Shown: positions 1 to 6,882, counted from the first letter of the stretch. The stretch: 7,242 nt of DNA from Actinomycetales bacterium (GCA_012799425.1 JAAZLF010000213.1:1-7242); one strand, 5' to 3'. The notes: a model not told the origin generated them from the sequence alone. Numbers and translations: made by a program.

Positions 1-86
1 ATGCGCGCGCGTGGAGTTACGACGTTGCGACACCCCTTGACCTGGGTCGATGCGGAGACAGAGGATGACGGTCACCGCATCTCGAC

Positions 87-92
87 GAGGAG
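87..92 (+). promoter_or_regulatory. Ribosome binding site deciding the GH127 start
   Basis: GAGGAG lies 5 bases before a TTG codon at 98 that is in frame with the GH127 gene. Two earlier in-frame ATG codons exist, at 50 and 65. The one at 65 also has a usable GGAG at 54-57, 7 bases away. The stretch 65-97 has several codons ending in A or T, unlike the body of the gene, so it looks untranslated and the TTG is preferred. The choice rests on spacing and codon use only. Confidence 0.55.
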
Positions 93-97
93 ACACC

Positions 98-2032
98 TTG
101 CCCGCCCGATCACTGCACTGCGTCCGCCCGACTCCCGCTCTGCCGCGCTCCCCTCGGGGCTCCGCTCTGCGACCACTGGACCTGTCCCAGGTCACGCTGC
201 ATCCTCATGGGGCCCTCGGCGCCTGGCAGGAGCTGAACGCCTCCGCCACGATCCCGCACTGCATCGCCCAGCTGGAGACCTCCGGGGCGATCGACAACTT
301 CCGGCGGCTGGTGGGCGAATCCGGAGCGGAGCACCGCGGGTTCGTGTTCGCAGATTCAGATCTGTACAAGGTGATCGAAGCCGTCGCCTGGGAGATCGGC
401 CGCTCCGGCACCACCGTGCACGACGACTGGCTCGATGAGATGATCGCACTGATCGCGCGCTCCCAGGAGCCCAGCGGCTACCTGCATACCTGGGTTCAGG
501 GCGTCCATCCGGAGAAGAAGTTCGCCGAGCTGCACTGGACCCACGAGATGTACGTGCTGGGCCATTGGCTGCAGGCCGGGATCGCCCTGGCCCGCACCAC
601 CGGGCGCTCGGACCTCCTCGATCTCGCAGTGCGCTTCGTGGACCTCGTGGACCGTCGCTTCGGCCCGGGCCGGGAGGCCGGCATCCCCGGCCATCCGGAG
701 ATCGAGACGGCGCTGGTGGAGCTGTTCCGTCACAGCGGCGAGCAGCGGCACCTCGACCTGGCACAGCACCTCGTGGACCAGCGCGGCCGTGACATCCTCC
801 CCGGCGGAGGCTTCGGAGCGCACTACTTCCAGGATCACCTGCCGGTGCGGGAGGCGACGGATCCTACCGGCCACGCGGTGCGCCAGCTCTACCTCAACGC
901 AGGGGTCACCGACCTGTTCCTCGAGACAGGCGAGAAGGCGCTCGGCGACGTCATGCATGAACAGTGGGAGCGCGTCCACACCCGCAAGATGTACCTCTCG
1001 GGAGCATTCGGCTCGCGCCACCGCGACGAATCCTTCGGCAACGACCACGAGCTGCCCTCCGACCGCGCCTACGCCGAGACCTGTGCGACGATCGCAGACC
1101 TGCACTGGACCTGGCGGATGATGCTGGCGGAGGACGACCCCCGCCACGCGGACGTCATCGAACGCGAGATCCACAACGCGCTGGCCGCCTCGGTCGACGC
1201 CACCGGCACCCGCTTCTTCTACTCCAACCCCCTGCAGCGCCGACCCGATCGCTTCGACGAGGAGAACTCTCCCGCCGAGCGCCAGGAGTGGTACTCCTGC
1301 GCCTGCTGCCCGCCGAACATCGCCCGCACCATCGCTCAGCTCGGCGCGTACGTCGCCGGATACCGACAGGATGCGCAGAGCACGAGCCTCGAGCTGCTCC
1401 AGCTGGCCGACGCCTCGATCACCCTGCCCGCTGAGGTGGGCAGCGGCACCATCCATGTGGAGACCGACTACCCGGACTCCGGAACCGTCCGCCTGCGCGC
1501 CGAGTCGCTGCGTACGGCCGAGCACGCCAGGCTCGGGGTGCGCATCCCCGGGTGGGTGCGCAGCGGCACGTTCGCAGCGGCTGCCGGCTCGGAGCGGCCG
1601 CTGAGCGCAGATGAGCTGAGTGCACGGCGTCTCGAACTGCCGCTCGAGGAGGTCGACGCCGCGGTTCTCGTGCTGGACATGCCGCCGCGTTGGACGACCT
1701 CGCACCCCCGCGTGGATGCGACGCGTGGCTGCGTGGCCCTCGAGCGGGGTCCGCTCGTCCACTGCCTCGAGCAGGTGGACATGCCCCAGGGCGTCGAGGT
1801 GGATGACCTGATCGTGCCGGCCGACGCCACGGCGTGCGCGAAGGAGGACGGCTCCCTCGAGCTGACCGTGCTGCACCGCCCTTCCGGCGGTGATCTCTAC
1901 CGCAGCGCGCTGGAGGAGCACGCCCCCGACTCCGCCGCCCCTACGAAGGTCACCGTGAGCTCCCCGCGCTTCGCACGCTGGGGGAACCGGGGGCCCGGAG
2001 CGATGCGGATCTGGCTTCCCCGCGAACGGTGA
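98..2032 (+). CDS. GH127 (DUF1680) glycoside hydrolase, beta-L-arabinofuranosidase type
   Basis: Predicted to cleave terminal beta-L-arabinofuranosyl residues, as characterised GH127 enzymes such as bifidobacterial HypBA1 do; the exact substrate is inferred. From the TTG at 98 it is 644 residues, normal for the family. The conserved start of the catalytic (alpha/alpha)6 barrel is visible as TIPHCIAQLETSGAIDNFR about 50 residues in. The HypBA1 active site can be mapped: Glu311 (general acid/base, HypBA1 Glu322), Glu327 and Cys329 (zinc ligands) in YAETC, and Cys401, Cys403, Cys404 in YSCACCPPN, with Cys403 in the place of the nucleophile Cys417. The 16-residue spacing between the two glutamates is kept. 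The C-terminal part (about 440-644) fits the beta-sandwich domains. There is no signal peptide or membrane segment, so it should act in the cytoplasm on imported oligosaccharides. It converges on the LacI-type gene. Alternative starts are ATG 65 (655 residues) and ATG 50 (660 residues). Family assignment is firm. Confidence 0.93.
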   Translation: MPARSLHCVRPTPALPRSPRGSALRPLDLSQVTLHPHGALGAWQELNASATIPHCIAQLETSGAIDNFRRLVGESGAEHRGFVFADSDLYKVIEAVAWEIGRSGTTVHDDWLDEMIALIARSQEPSGYLHTWVQGVHPEKKFAELHWTHEMYVLGHWLQAGIALARTTGRSDLLDLAVRFVDLVDRRFGPGREAGIPGHPEIETALVELFRHSGEQRHLDLAQHLVDQRGRDILPGGGFGAHYFQDHLPVREATDPTGHAVRQLYLNAGVTDLFLETGEKALGDVMHEQWERVHTRKMYLSGAFGSRHRDESFGNDHELPSDRAYAETCATIADLHWTWRMMLAEDDPRHADVIEREIHNALAASVDATGTRFFYSNPLQRRPDRFDEENSPAERQEWYSCACCPPNIARTIAQLGAYVAGYRQDAQSTSLELLQLADASITLPAEVGSGTIHVETDYPDSGTVRLRAESLRTAEHARLGVRIPGWVRSGTFAAAAGSERPLSADELSARRLELPLEEVDAAVLVLDMPPRWTTSHPRVDATRGCVALERGPLVHCLEQVDMPQGVEVDDLIVPADATACAKEDGSLELTVLHRPSGGDLYRSALEEHAPDSAAPTKVTVSSPRFARWGNRGPGAMRIWLPRER

Positions 2033-2038
2033 GCGCGG

Positions 2039-2051
2039 GGCGCCGGGCGCC
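2039..2051. terminator. Possible small hairpin between convergent genes
   Basis: GGCGC and GCGCC (2039-2043 and 2047-2051) can form a 5-bp stem with a 3-base loop. It sits inside the 29-base gap between the GH127 stop (2032) and the stop of the LacI-type gene (2062). The position suits a shared terminator for the two convergent transcripts, but the stem is short, no T-run follows on either strand, and GC-rich DNA makes such stems by chance. Confidence 0.25.
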
Positions 2052-2061
2052 AGGGACGGGC

Positions 2062-3054
2062 TCAGCCTTCGAGCCAGCGAGGCTCGACGAGGGTGGTGCG
2101 CGGCCCGGCACCGTCGACCTGCAGCAGCCGCACGAGCTCACGGACCGCGAGCGCGCTGATCTCCCCGCGTCGCGGATCGATCTGCGGCACTGACGCCAGC
2201 AGCGGGCTGACATCGGCCACCGCCTCGCCGCCGAGGGCGATCAACCGCCGTGCATCGTCGCTCAACGCGCCGGTGGCGGCCATCGCGAACAGCACCTGCC
2301 GCACGCCGGTGATGCCGAACAGCGCGGTGCGCCGCGGCGGGCCCGACCCGCGCGCAGCGCGGGCCGGGACGTCGGCGAACGCCCCCGCGTCCAGCACGAC
2401 CTCGAGGCCGGCCTCCTCGGCCGAGTCCTCGACCCCTGCCAGGAGCCGGGACACGTCATTGCGGGACCGCTTCCGTCCCGGGGAGCCGAACAGCAGCAGA
2501 CGATCGCAGTCCTCCTCGACGGCCCTGTCCACGACCATCCGCCCGAGCATCTCGAAGTCGAGATCCACCACGGAGCCCTGAGGGAACTGCTCCGGCTTGC
2601 CGATCGTGACGAACGGAAGGCCGGACTCGATCACCGGGGCGACACGCTCGTCGAACCGCTCCAGCTCCATCAGCAGCAGTCCCTCGCACACCCCCGTGCG
2701 CACCACCCTGCGGATGCCCTCGGCCCCCTCCTGCGCCGTGACCAGCAGGATGTCGTAACCGTGGCGGCGGGCCTCGCGCGCGATGGCCCCGATGAACATC
2801 ATCAGCACCCCGTCATCCGCCTCGGCCCCGGCCTCAGGGACCATCAGGCCGATCACCCCGCTGCGGCGGGAGCGCAGGGTGCGGGCCCCGGAGTTCGGGT
2901 GGTAGCCGAGCTGGGCGATCGCCTCCTCGACCCGCTGGCGGGTCTGCTCGGAGATCGGACGCGAACCGGTCAGCACATAGCTCACGGTCGACTGGGAGAC
3001 GCCGGCCAGGCGGGCGACGTCCTGGCTCGTGGGAGCTCTCTTCCGCATCACCAC
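2062..3054 (-). CDS. LacI-family transcriptional repressor
   Basis: A sugar-responsive DNA-binding regulator of 330 residues, the usual LacI/GalR length. The N-terminal helix-turn-helix is clear: TSQDVARLAGVSQSTVSYVL at residues 9-28, with Gln21 and Ser22 in the positions that set DNA specificity in this family. The hinge follows at about 53-65 (PNSGARTLRSRRS), with Leu60 in the place of the leucine that wedges into a central CpG of the operator. From residue 67 (VIGLMVPEAG) to the end it matches the periplasmic-binding-protein-like effector and dimerisation domain. The chosen start is GTG at 3054, because GAAGGGGG at 3067-3060 lies 5 bases upstream; GTG 3051 and ATG 3048 are possible. It is the last gene of the ThuA-oxidoreductase operon, 22 bases after the oxidoreductase stop, so it probably controls its own operon. 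The palindrome at 5080-5095 is the likely target (inference). The effector is unknown; a sugar or keto-sugar related to the operon's substrate is likely. Confidence 0.92.
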   Translation of the reverse strand: MVMRKRAPTSQDVARLAGVSQSTVSYVLTGSRPISEQTRQRVEEAIAQLGYHPNSGARTLRSRRSGVIGLMVPEAGAEADDGVLMMFIGAIAREARRHGYDILLVTAQEGAEGIRRVVRTGVCEGLLLMELERFDERVAPVIESGLPFVTIGKPEQFPQGSVVDLDFEMLGRMVVDRAVEEDCDRLLLFGSPGRKRSRNDVSRLLAGVEDSAEEAGLEVVLDAGAFADVPARAARGSGPPRRTALFGITGVRQVLFAMAATGALSDDARRLIALGGEAVADVSPLLASVPQIDPRRGEISALAVRELVRLLQVDGAGPRTTLVEPRWLEG

Positions 3055-3076
3055 CCGGGCCCCCTTCGCCTGTCGC

Positions 3077-4198
3077 TCACACGACGCTCAATCCCGCCAC
3101 GCCAGTCTTCCACGTCTGCAGCGCCGAGCTGCGCCCATCGGCGGCATCCAGCGTCCTCGCCTCGGCGAGCGCCTCGTCGAGCAGATCGGCCAGCCGGACC
3201 TGCCGCCCGGTGTCCGCAGAACGGACCGCGGCCTCCACGATCGCCTGGGTCCACACGTTCGCGTGCACCTCGGAGTCCGGCACAGCTCCTCCGCGCAGTG
3301 CGGCGCAGAACCGTGCCAGGGAGTCATCCAGCTCCCACAGCGCGCCCGCAGGGGGCTCCTCGCCGGCGATCGGCCCGGATTCCGCGCACGCCGTCGGCGG
3401 TGTCTCGCCGTCCCAGTGCACGCTTCCCAGCTCGCAGCTGATCAGCCAATCACCGTTCCAGCTGGTCTCCGCGCCCGGCGCCGCCCAGGATCCCGAGAAC
3501 GTGTGCACCGCGCCGCTGCCGTAGGTGATCGTCACGGTCGCGGCGGCGTGCCCCGCGTACCAGCTCCATGTCGGGTTGTACGAGCTCGCGGTGACGGCGA
3601 CGGGATCGCCGTCGACCAGCACGCGACCGGCGTCGAAGGCGTGGATGGCCATGTCGGTCAGCAGGGGATGGGCCATCTCCTCCCGGAACCCGCCGAATCG
3701 GGGCGCCTTGTAGAACCGCGTATCCACGATCCCGGCCCCGCCGAGACGGTCCACGAGCCGACGTGCCTCGCGGAGGTGGGGATTGTTGCGGCGGGACTGG
3801 GAGACCATGAACAGCGCGCCGGTGGACTCCGCATGACCTGCGAGGGAGACGGCCTCGGCCAGGGTCGCCGCGCACGGCTTCTCACCGAGCACCGGATAGC
3901 CGGCGTGGAGCGCATCGGCGGTCACCGCATGGTGCGCAGCGGGGATGGTGACGTCGATGACCGCTTCGGCCGCGGACAGCCTCGCCACCTCCAGCGCGTC
4001 GGTCCCGGTGCGCACGCAGGAGCGCTGCTGCTCCGGGACGGTCTGCGCCACCGCGCGCTCGGCGGCTCCCTCCACGACGTCGGCCACGCCGACCAGGCGT
4101 GCCGCATCGCTGCGCAGGATCGTGCTGATCCAGGCCCTGCCCATACCTCCTGCGCCGATGACGACCACAGGGACCTGAGCGCTCGTCAGTGCGCTCAT
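3077..4198 (-). CDS. Gfo/Idh/MocA-family NAD(P)-dependent oxidoreductase
   Basis: Predicted sugar or cyclitol dehydrogenase of 373 residues. The Rossmann fold begins at once with VVVIGAGGMG (residues 11-20; Gly15, Gly17, Gly20). Asp40, at the end of the second strand, suggests preference for NAD over NADP. The family's EKP motif is at 106-108, with Lys107 as the presumed catalytic lysine. A DMAIH segment supplies Asp182 and His186, matching the Asp-x-x-x-His pair of inositol dehydrogenase-type members. The start is ATG 4198, which overlaps the ThuA-family stop as ATGA (4198-4195). The reading frame stays open further upstream, but that part is arginine- and glycine-rich and lies inside the ThuA gene. 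AAGGAGG sits only one base before the ATG, unusually close, so translation probably depends on coupling to the upstream gene. Pairing with ThuA recalls rhizobial ThuB, which oxidises disaccharides at C3. The substrate here is inferred, not shown. Confidence 0.9.
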   Translation of the reverse strand: MSALTSAQVPVVVIGAGGMGRAWISTILRSDAARLVGVADVVEGAAERAVAQTVPEQQRSCVRTGTDALEVARLSAAEAVIDVTIPAAHHAVTADALHAGYPVLGEKPCAATLAEAVSLAGHAESTGALFMVSQSRRNNPHLREARRLVDRLGGAGIVDTRFYKAPRFGGFREEMAHPLLTDMAIHAFDAGRVLVDGDPVAVTASSYNPTWSWYAGHAAATVTITYGSGAVHTFSGSWAAPGAETSWNGDWLISCELGSVHWDGETPPTACAESGPIAGEEPPAGALWELDDSLARFCAALRGGAVPDSEVHANVWTQAIVEAAVRSADTGRQVRLADLLDEALAEARTLDAADGRSSALQTWKTGVAGLSVV

Positions 4199-4998
4199 GC
4201 CTCCTTCCCCGCTGCCGCCGCGTCGCCCACGCCCTGCCCGGTCGCGCCGGTGACGAACCATTCGCTCTCGTAGCGGTCCAGGAACGGCACCTCGCGGTCG
4301 GCGACCGCGGGCCGTGCCCACTGCACTGCGTTGGCGATCACACGCCTCACGTCCCGGTGCTGGTAGACGGGGTAGTCCTGGTCCCCGGGGCTGAAGTAGA
4401 AGATCTTGCCCTTGCCCCGTCGGAAGGTGCAGCCGGAGCGGAAGATCTCTCCCCCGCTGAAGGAGGAGACGAAGACCAGCTCATCCGGCACCGGGATGTC
4501 GAAGTGCTCCCCGTACATCTCCTGCTCGTCGATGATGATCGGATGCGGCACGCCCTCGGCGATCGGGTGCGAGGGGTTCACCGTCCAGACCAGTTCGCGA
4601 TCGGCCTCGTTGCGCCAGCGCAGCGTGCAGGTGGTGCCCATGAGGCGGGTGAACGGCTTGGACCAGTGCCCCGAATGCAGGACCACCAGTCCCATGCCGG
4701 CCAGCACGTGCCTCTGGACCCGCTCGGCGATCTCGTCGGAGACCTCGTCGTGGGCCATGTGCCCCCACCAGGTGAGGACGTCCGTCCGGGCGAGGACCTC
4801 CTCGCTGAGTCCGTGCTCGGGATCATCCAGCAGGGCGAAGCGGGTGGCGACGGACTCCGCGAGGTTCTCGACGATGCCATCGCGGATCGCGGCGTGCATG
4901 CCGTCGGGGTAGAGCTCGCGCACGCGCTGGTCGCGCTGCTCATGGCGGTTCTCGCCCCAGACGGTGACGCGCAGGGGCGCGGCGGGGGTGGTGTTCAT
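4195..4998 (-). CDS. ThuA-family protein (trehalose-utilisation type)
   Basis: A 267-residue ThuA-domain protein with a class I glutamine-amidotransferase-like fold (known for the family). Family blocks are visible in order: VTVWGEN (11-17), a WWGH segment with His80 and His83 (77-83), GMGLVVLHSGH (101-111), LMGT (119-122), EMYGEHFDIP (160-169), GGEIFRSG (182-189) and GKIFYFSPG (197-205). In rhizobia ThuA works with the dehydrogenase ThuB in using trehalose and related disaccharides through 3-keto derivatives; a comparable job here is inferred from the coupled oxidoreductase. The start is ATG 4998, where the family homology begins. GAAAGG at 5013-5008 lies upstream with somewhat long spacing, and the open frame further up to 5187 is non-coding leader. 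It is the first gene of the operon. The segment after SPG reads DQDYP where, from memory, relatives have a histidine (PGHE-like); this may matter for activity. No signal peptide or membrane segment is seen. Confidence 0.9.
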   Translation of the reverse strand: MNTTPAAPLRVTVWGENRHEQRDQRVRELYPDGMHAAIRDGIVENLAESVATRFALLDDPEHGLSEEVLARTDVLTWWGHMAHDEVSDEIAERVQRHVLAGMGLVVLHSGHWSKPFTRLMGTTCTLRWRNEADRELVWTVNPSHPIAEGVPHPIIIDEQEMYGEHFDIPVPDELVFVSSFSGGEIFRSGCTFRRGKGKIFYFSPGDQDYPVYQHRDVRRVIANAVQWARPAVADREVPFLDRYESEWFVTGATGQGVGDAAAAGKEA

Positions 4999-5032
4999 GC
5001 GGTGGTGCCTTTCAGATTCTCGGGCGGTACGG

Positions 5033-5042
5033 GTCACGTGAC
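5033..5042. repeat. 10-base palindrome GTCACGTGAC in the ThuA leader
   Basis: A perfect 10-base palindrome with a central CG, 35 bases upstream of the ThuA-family start and between it and the larger palindrome. It differs from the 5080-5095 site outside the central ACGT. It may be a binding site for another regulator or may be chance; nothing else supports it. Confidence 0.25.
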
Positions 5043-5079
5043 AGCTCCGCCGGCGGCTGCGGCGGCTCGCACCGCAGTA

Positions 5080-5095
5080 ATCGATACGTATCGAT
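5080..5095. promoter_or_regulatory. Probable LacI-family operator (perfect 16-base palindrome)
   Basis: ATCGATACGTATCGAT is an exact inverted repeat centred on CG. LacI-family operators are typically 14-20 base palindromes with a central CG into which the hinge leucines insert. The site is 82 bases upstream of the ThuA-family start, in the control region of an operon whose last gene encodes a LacI-family protein, so autorepression is the simplest reading. It stands out as AT-rich in very GC-rich DNA. Direct binding is inferred. Confidence 0.7.
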
Positions 5096-5232
5096 AGCGC
5101 TCGAACTGTGCGCCTCTGGCGAACGCGGGTGCCGTCGCAGCGAGAAGAGACGTCGCTGGCGCAAGCGCACCGCGGCAGTGCGCACAATCATCGCCCGGCT
5201 TCAGCGAGGAGCGCAAGACTCCGCCCAGAACC

Positions 5233-5248
5233 ATCGATTCGTATCACC
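5233..5248. promoter_or_regulatory. Possible second, weaker operator copy
   Basis: ATCGATTCGTATCACC matches the perfect palindrome at 5080-5095 at 12 of 16 positions and keeps the symmetric core GAT-n-CG-n-ATC. The centres are 153 bases apart. It lies about 105 bases upstream of the -10 of the DUF1846 gene. It could be an auxiliary site for looping, a site acting on the divergent gene, or a chance match. Confidence 0.4.
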
Positions 5249-5337
5249 GCCTCCGGTCTCCCCGCATCGCGCGAGGGCCGGTCCGGGCGGGCCGCCTCAC
5301 ACCCGGACGACCGGACGGAGCAGGGGCCACCGGTCAG

Positions 5338-5346
5338 TGCTAGTTT
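5338..5346 (+). promoter_or_regulatory. Extended -10 promoter for a leaderless DUF1846 transcript
   Basis: TGC followed by TAGTTT forms an extended -10 element (TG at 5338-5339, hexamer 5341-5346). It ends 6 bases before the GTG start codon at 5353, exactly where transcription would be expected to begin. No ribosome binding site precedes this GTG. Together these suggest a transcript that starts at the first base of the start codon, common in actinobacteria. I see no good -35 element, as is usual for extended -10 promoters. Confidence 0.6.
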
Positions 5347-5352
5347 GCCTGG

Positions 5353-6882
5353 GTGACCGCCTCGGATCTCCGCTCCAGCTCCCCGCCCCCCTCCCCCACG
5401 ATCGGCTTCGACCGCGAGAAGTACATCGAGCTGCAGTCGCGCCACATCCAGAGGCGCCGCGAGGAGATCGGCGGGAAGCTCTACCTGGAGATGGGCGGGA
5501 AGCTCTTCGACGATCACCATGCCACGCGGGTGCTGCCCGGGTTCACCCCGGACAACAAGATCGCGATGCTCGAGCGGCTGAAGGACGAGCTGGAGATACT
5601 GGTCTGCCTGAACGCGAAGGACCTCGAGCGTCAGAAGGTGCGTGCAGACCTGGGGATCTCCTACGAGGACGATCTGCTGCGGCTGATCGACATCTTCCGT
5701 GAGCACGGCTTCCTGATGGAGAACGTGGTGCTGACCCAGTTGGAGGACTCCAACCATGTGGCGCACGCGTTCATCGAACGGCTGGAGCGGCTGGGGCTGA
5801 ACGTCGCCCGGCACACCGTGATCCCCGGGTACCCGCAGGACACTGCACGGATCGTCTCCGAACAGGGGTTCGGTGCGAACGAGTACGTGCGCACCAGCCG
5901 GGATCTGATCGTGGTGACCGCGCCGGGCCCGGGTTCGGGGAAGCTCGCCACCTGCCTCTCGCAGATCTACCACGACCATGCCCACGGGGTCAGTGCGGGG
6001 TACGCGAAGTTCGAGACCTTCCCGATCTGGAACCTCCCGCTCTCGCATCCGGTGAACCTCGCCTACGAGTCGGCGACGGCTGATCTGGACGATCTGAACC
6101 TCATCGACCCCTTCCATCTGGCCGCCTATGGCGAGCAGGTGACCAGCTACAACCGCGACGTCGAGGTGTTCCCGCTGCTGCGCACGCTGCTGGAGCGGCT
6201 CACGGGCGCCTCTCCGTACGCCTCCCCCACCGACATGGGCGTGAACATGGTGGGCGACTGCATCATCGACGATCAGGTGTGCCGTGACGCCTCGAAGCAG
6301 GAGATCATCCGCCGCTACTACAAGGCACTGATGTCCGAGCGGATCGGGGACGAGGACGATGTCGTCTCGCAGCGGATCGGGATGATCATGTCCCGGGCGG
6401 GATGCTCGCTGAGCGACCGGGCCGTGGTGGAGCCGGCGCTCGCGGTCGAGGCCCGCACCGGGGAGCCGGGGGCAGCGATCGAGCTGGCCGACGGCACGCT
6501 GATCACCGGCAAGACGTCACCGCTGCTGGGCTGCTCGGCCGCGATGCTGCTGAACGCCCTCAAGCACCTGGCCGGTCTCGAGGATGCGGTGCAGCTGCTC
6601 TCCCCCTCGTCGATCGAGCCGATCCAGACTCTGAAGACGGAGCACCTGGGCTCCCGCAATCCCCGCCTGCACACCGACGAGGTGCTGATCGCCCTCTCCG
6701 TCTCCGCGTCGAGCGATGAGAACGCGCGCCGTGCGATCGACCAGCTGCGCAGCCTGGCCGGCTGCGATGTGCACACCACCACGATCCTGGGCACTGTGGA
6801 CGAGGACATCTTCCGCAACCTCGGGATCTCGGTGACCTCCGAGCCGCGGTTCCTGCGCAAGCAGCTCTACCACAAGCGCTGA
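5353..6882 (+). CDS. DUF1846 (UPF0371) family protein of unknown function
   Basis: A complete 509-residue member of a conserved bacterial family with no established reaction. Family blocks recognised: [19 protein letters not shown] (17-35), [23 protein letters not shown] (42-64), [18 protein letters not shown] (187-204), [20 protein letters not shown] (220-239), [13 protein letters not shown] (291-303) and [14 protein letters not shown] (436-449). The glycine-rich APGPGSGK resembles a Walker A loop but has Leu, not Ser or Thr, after the lysine, so nucleotide binding is only a possibility. Residues 7-16 are a Ser/Pro-rich N-terminal extension before the family core. No signal peptide or membrane segment is seen, so it is probably cytoplasmic. 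The start is GTG 5353, which has no ribosome binding site and is apparently leaderless; no other start codon lies before the conserved core. It diverges from the ThuA operon and is probably a stand-alone unit. Family identity is firm, function unknown. Confidence 0.93.
   Translation: MTASDLRSSSPPPSPTIGFDREKYIELQSRHIQRRREEIGGKLYLEMGGKLFDDHHATRVLPGFTPDNKIAMLERLKDELEILVCLNAKDLERQKVRADLGISYEDDLLRLIDIFREHGFLMENVVLTQLEDSNHVAHAFIERLERLGLNVARHTVIPGYPQDTARIVSEQGFGANEYVRTSRDLIVVTAPGPGSGKLATCLSQIYHDHAHGVSAGYAKFETFPIWNLPLSHPVNLAYESATADLDDLNLIDPFHLAAYGEQVTSYNRDVEVFPLLRTLLERLTGASPYASPTDMGVNMVGDCIIDDQVCRDASKQEIIRRYYKALMSERIGDEDDVVSQRIGMIMSRAGCSLSDRAVVEPALAVEARTGEPGAAIELADGTLITGKTSPLLGCSAAMLLNALKHLAGLEDAVQLLSPSSIEPIQTLKTEHLGSRNPRLHTDEVLIALSVSASSDENARRAIDQLRSLAGCDVHTTTILGTVDEDIFRNLGISVTSEPRFLRKQLYHKR

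Larger units (their letters stand above)
4999..5352. other. Divergent intergenic control region
   Basis: This 354-base stretch separates the leftward ThuA operon from the rightward DUF1846 gene. It has no convincing gene. It holds three palindromic sites (5033-5042, 5080-5095, 5233-5248) and an extended -10 element next to the DUF1846 start. The promoter of the leftward operon should lie here, probably near the 5080-5095 palindrome, but I could not fix a convincing -35 and -10 pair. The transcript leader at about 5043-5070 is rich in GCC and GGC and could form weak stems. Confidence 0.7.

Noticed and set aside
37..66. TTGACC at 37-42 as a -35 box for the GH127 gene
   Set aside because: The sequence 17-18 bases downstream (around GAGGAT) is a poor -10 element, so I do not call a promoter.
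3..68. Tail of an upstream plus-strand gene ending in TGA at 66-68
   Set aside because: About 21 codons only, with no recognisable motif and middling codon use; it cannot be supported without the sequence to the left.
356..1921. Long open frame on the minus strand (521 codons) across the GH127 gene
   Set aside because: It is antisense to a gene with clear family motifs, has no recognisable domain, and long antisense frames are expected in DNA this GC-rich.
3029..4273. Plus-strand open frame of 414 codons over the LacI and oxidoreductase genes
   Set aside because: It is Arg/Gly/His-rich with no domain and is the shadow of the Gfo/Idh/MocA gene on the other strand.
4189..5097. Plus-strand open frame of 302 codons opposite the ThuA gene
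   Set aside because: Antisense shadow of a gene with strong ThuA blocks; no motif of its own.
4999..5187. N-terminal extension of the ThuA protein to 5187
   Set aside because: The extra 63 residues are Arg/Ser/Cys-rich, cross the operator palindrome, and precede the start of family homology at 4998.
5188..6117. Minus-strand open frame of 309 codons overlapping the start of DUF1846
   Set aside because: It runs through the control region and against a well-conserved gene, with no recognisable domain.
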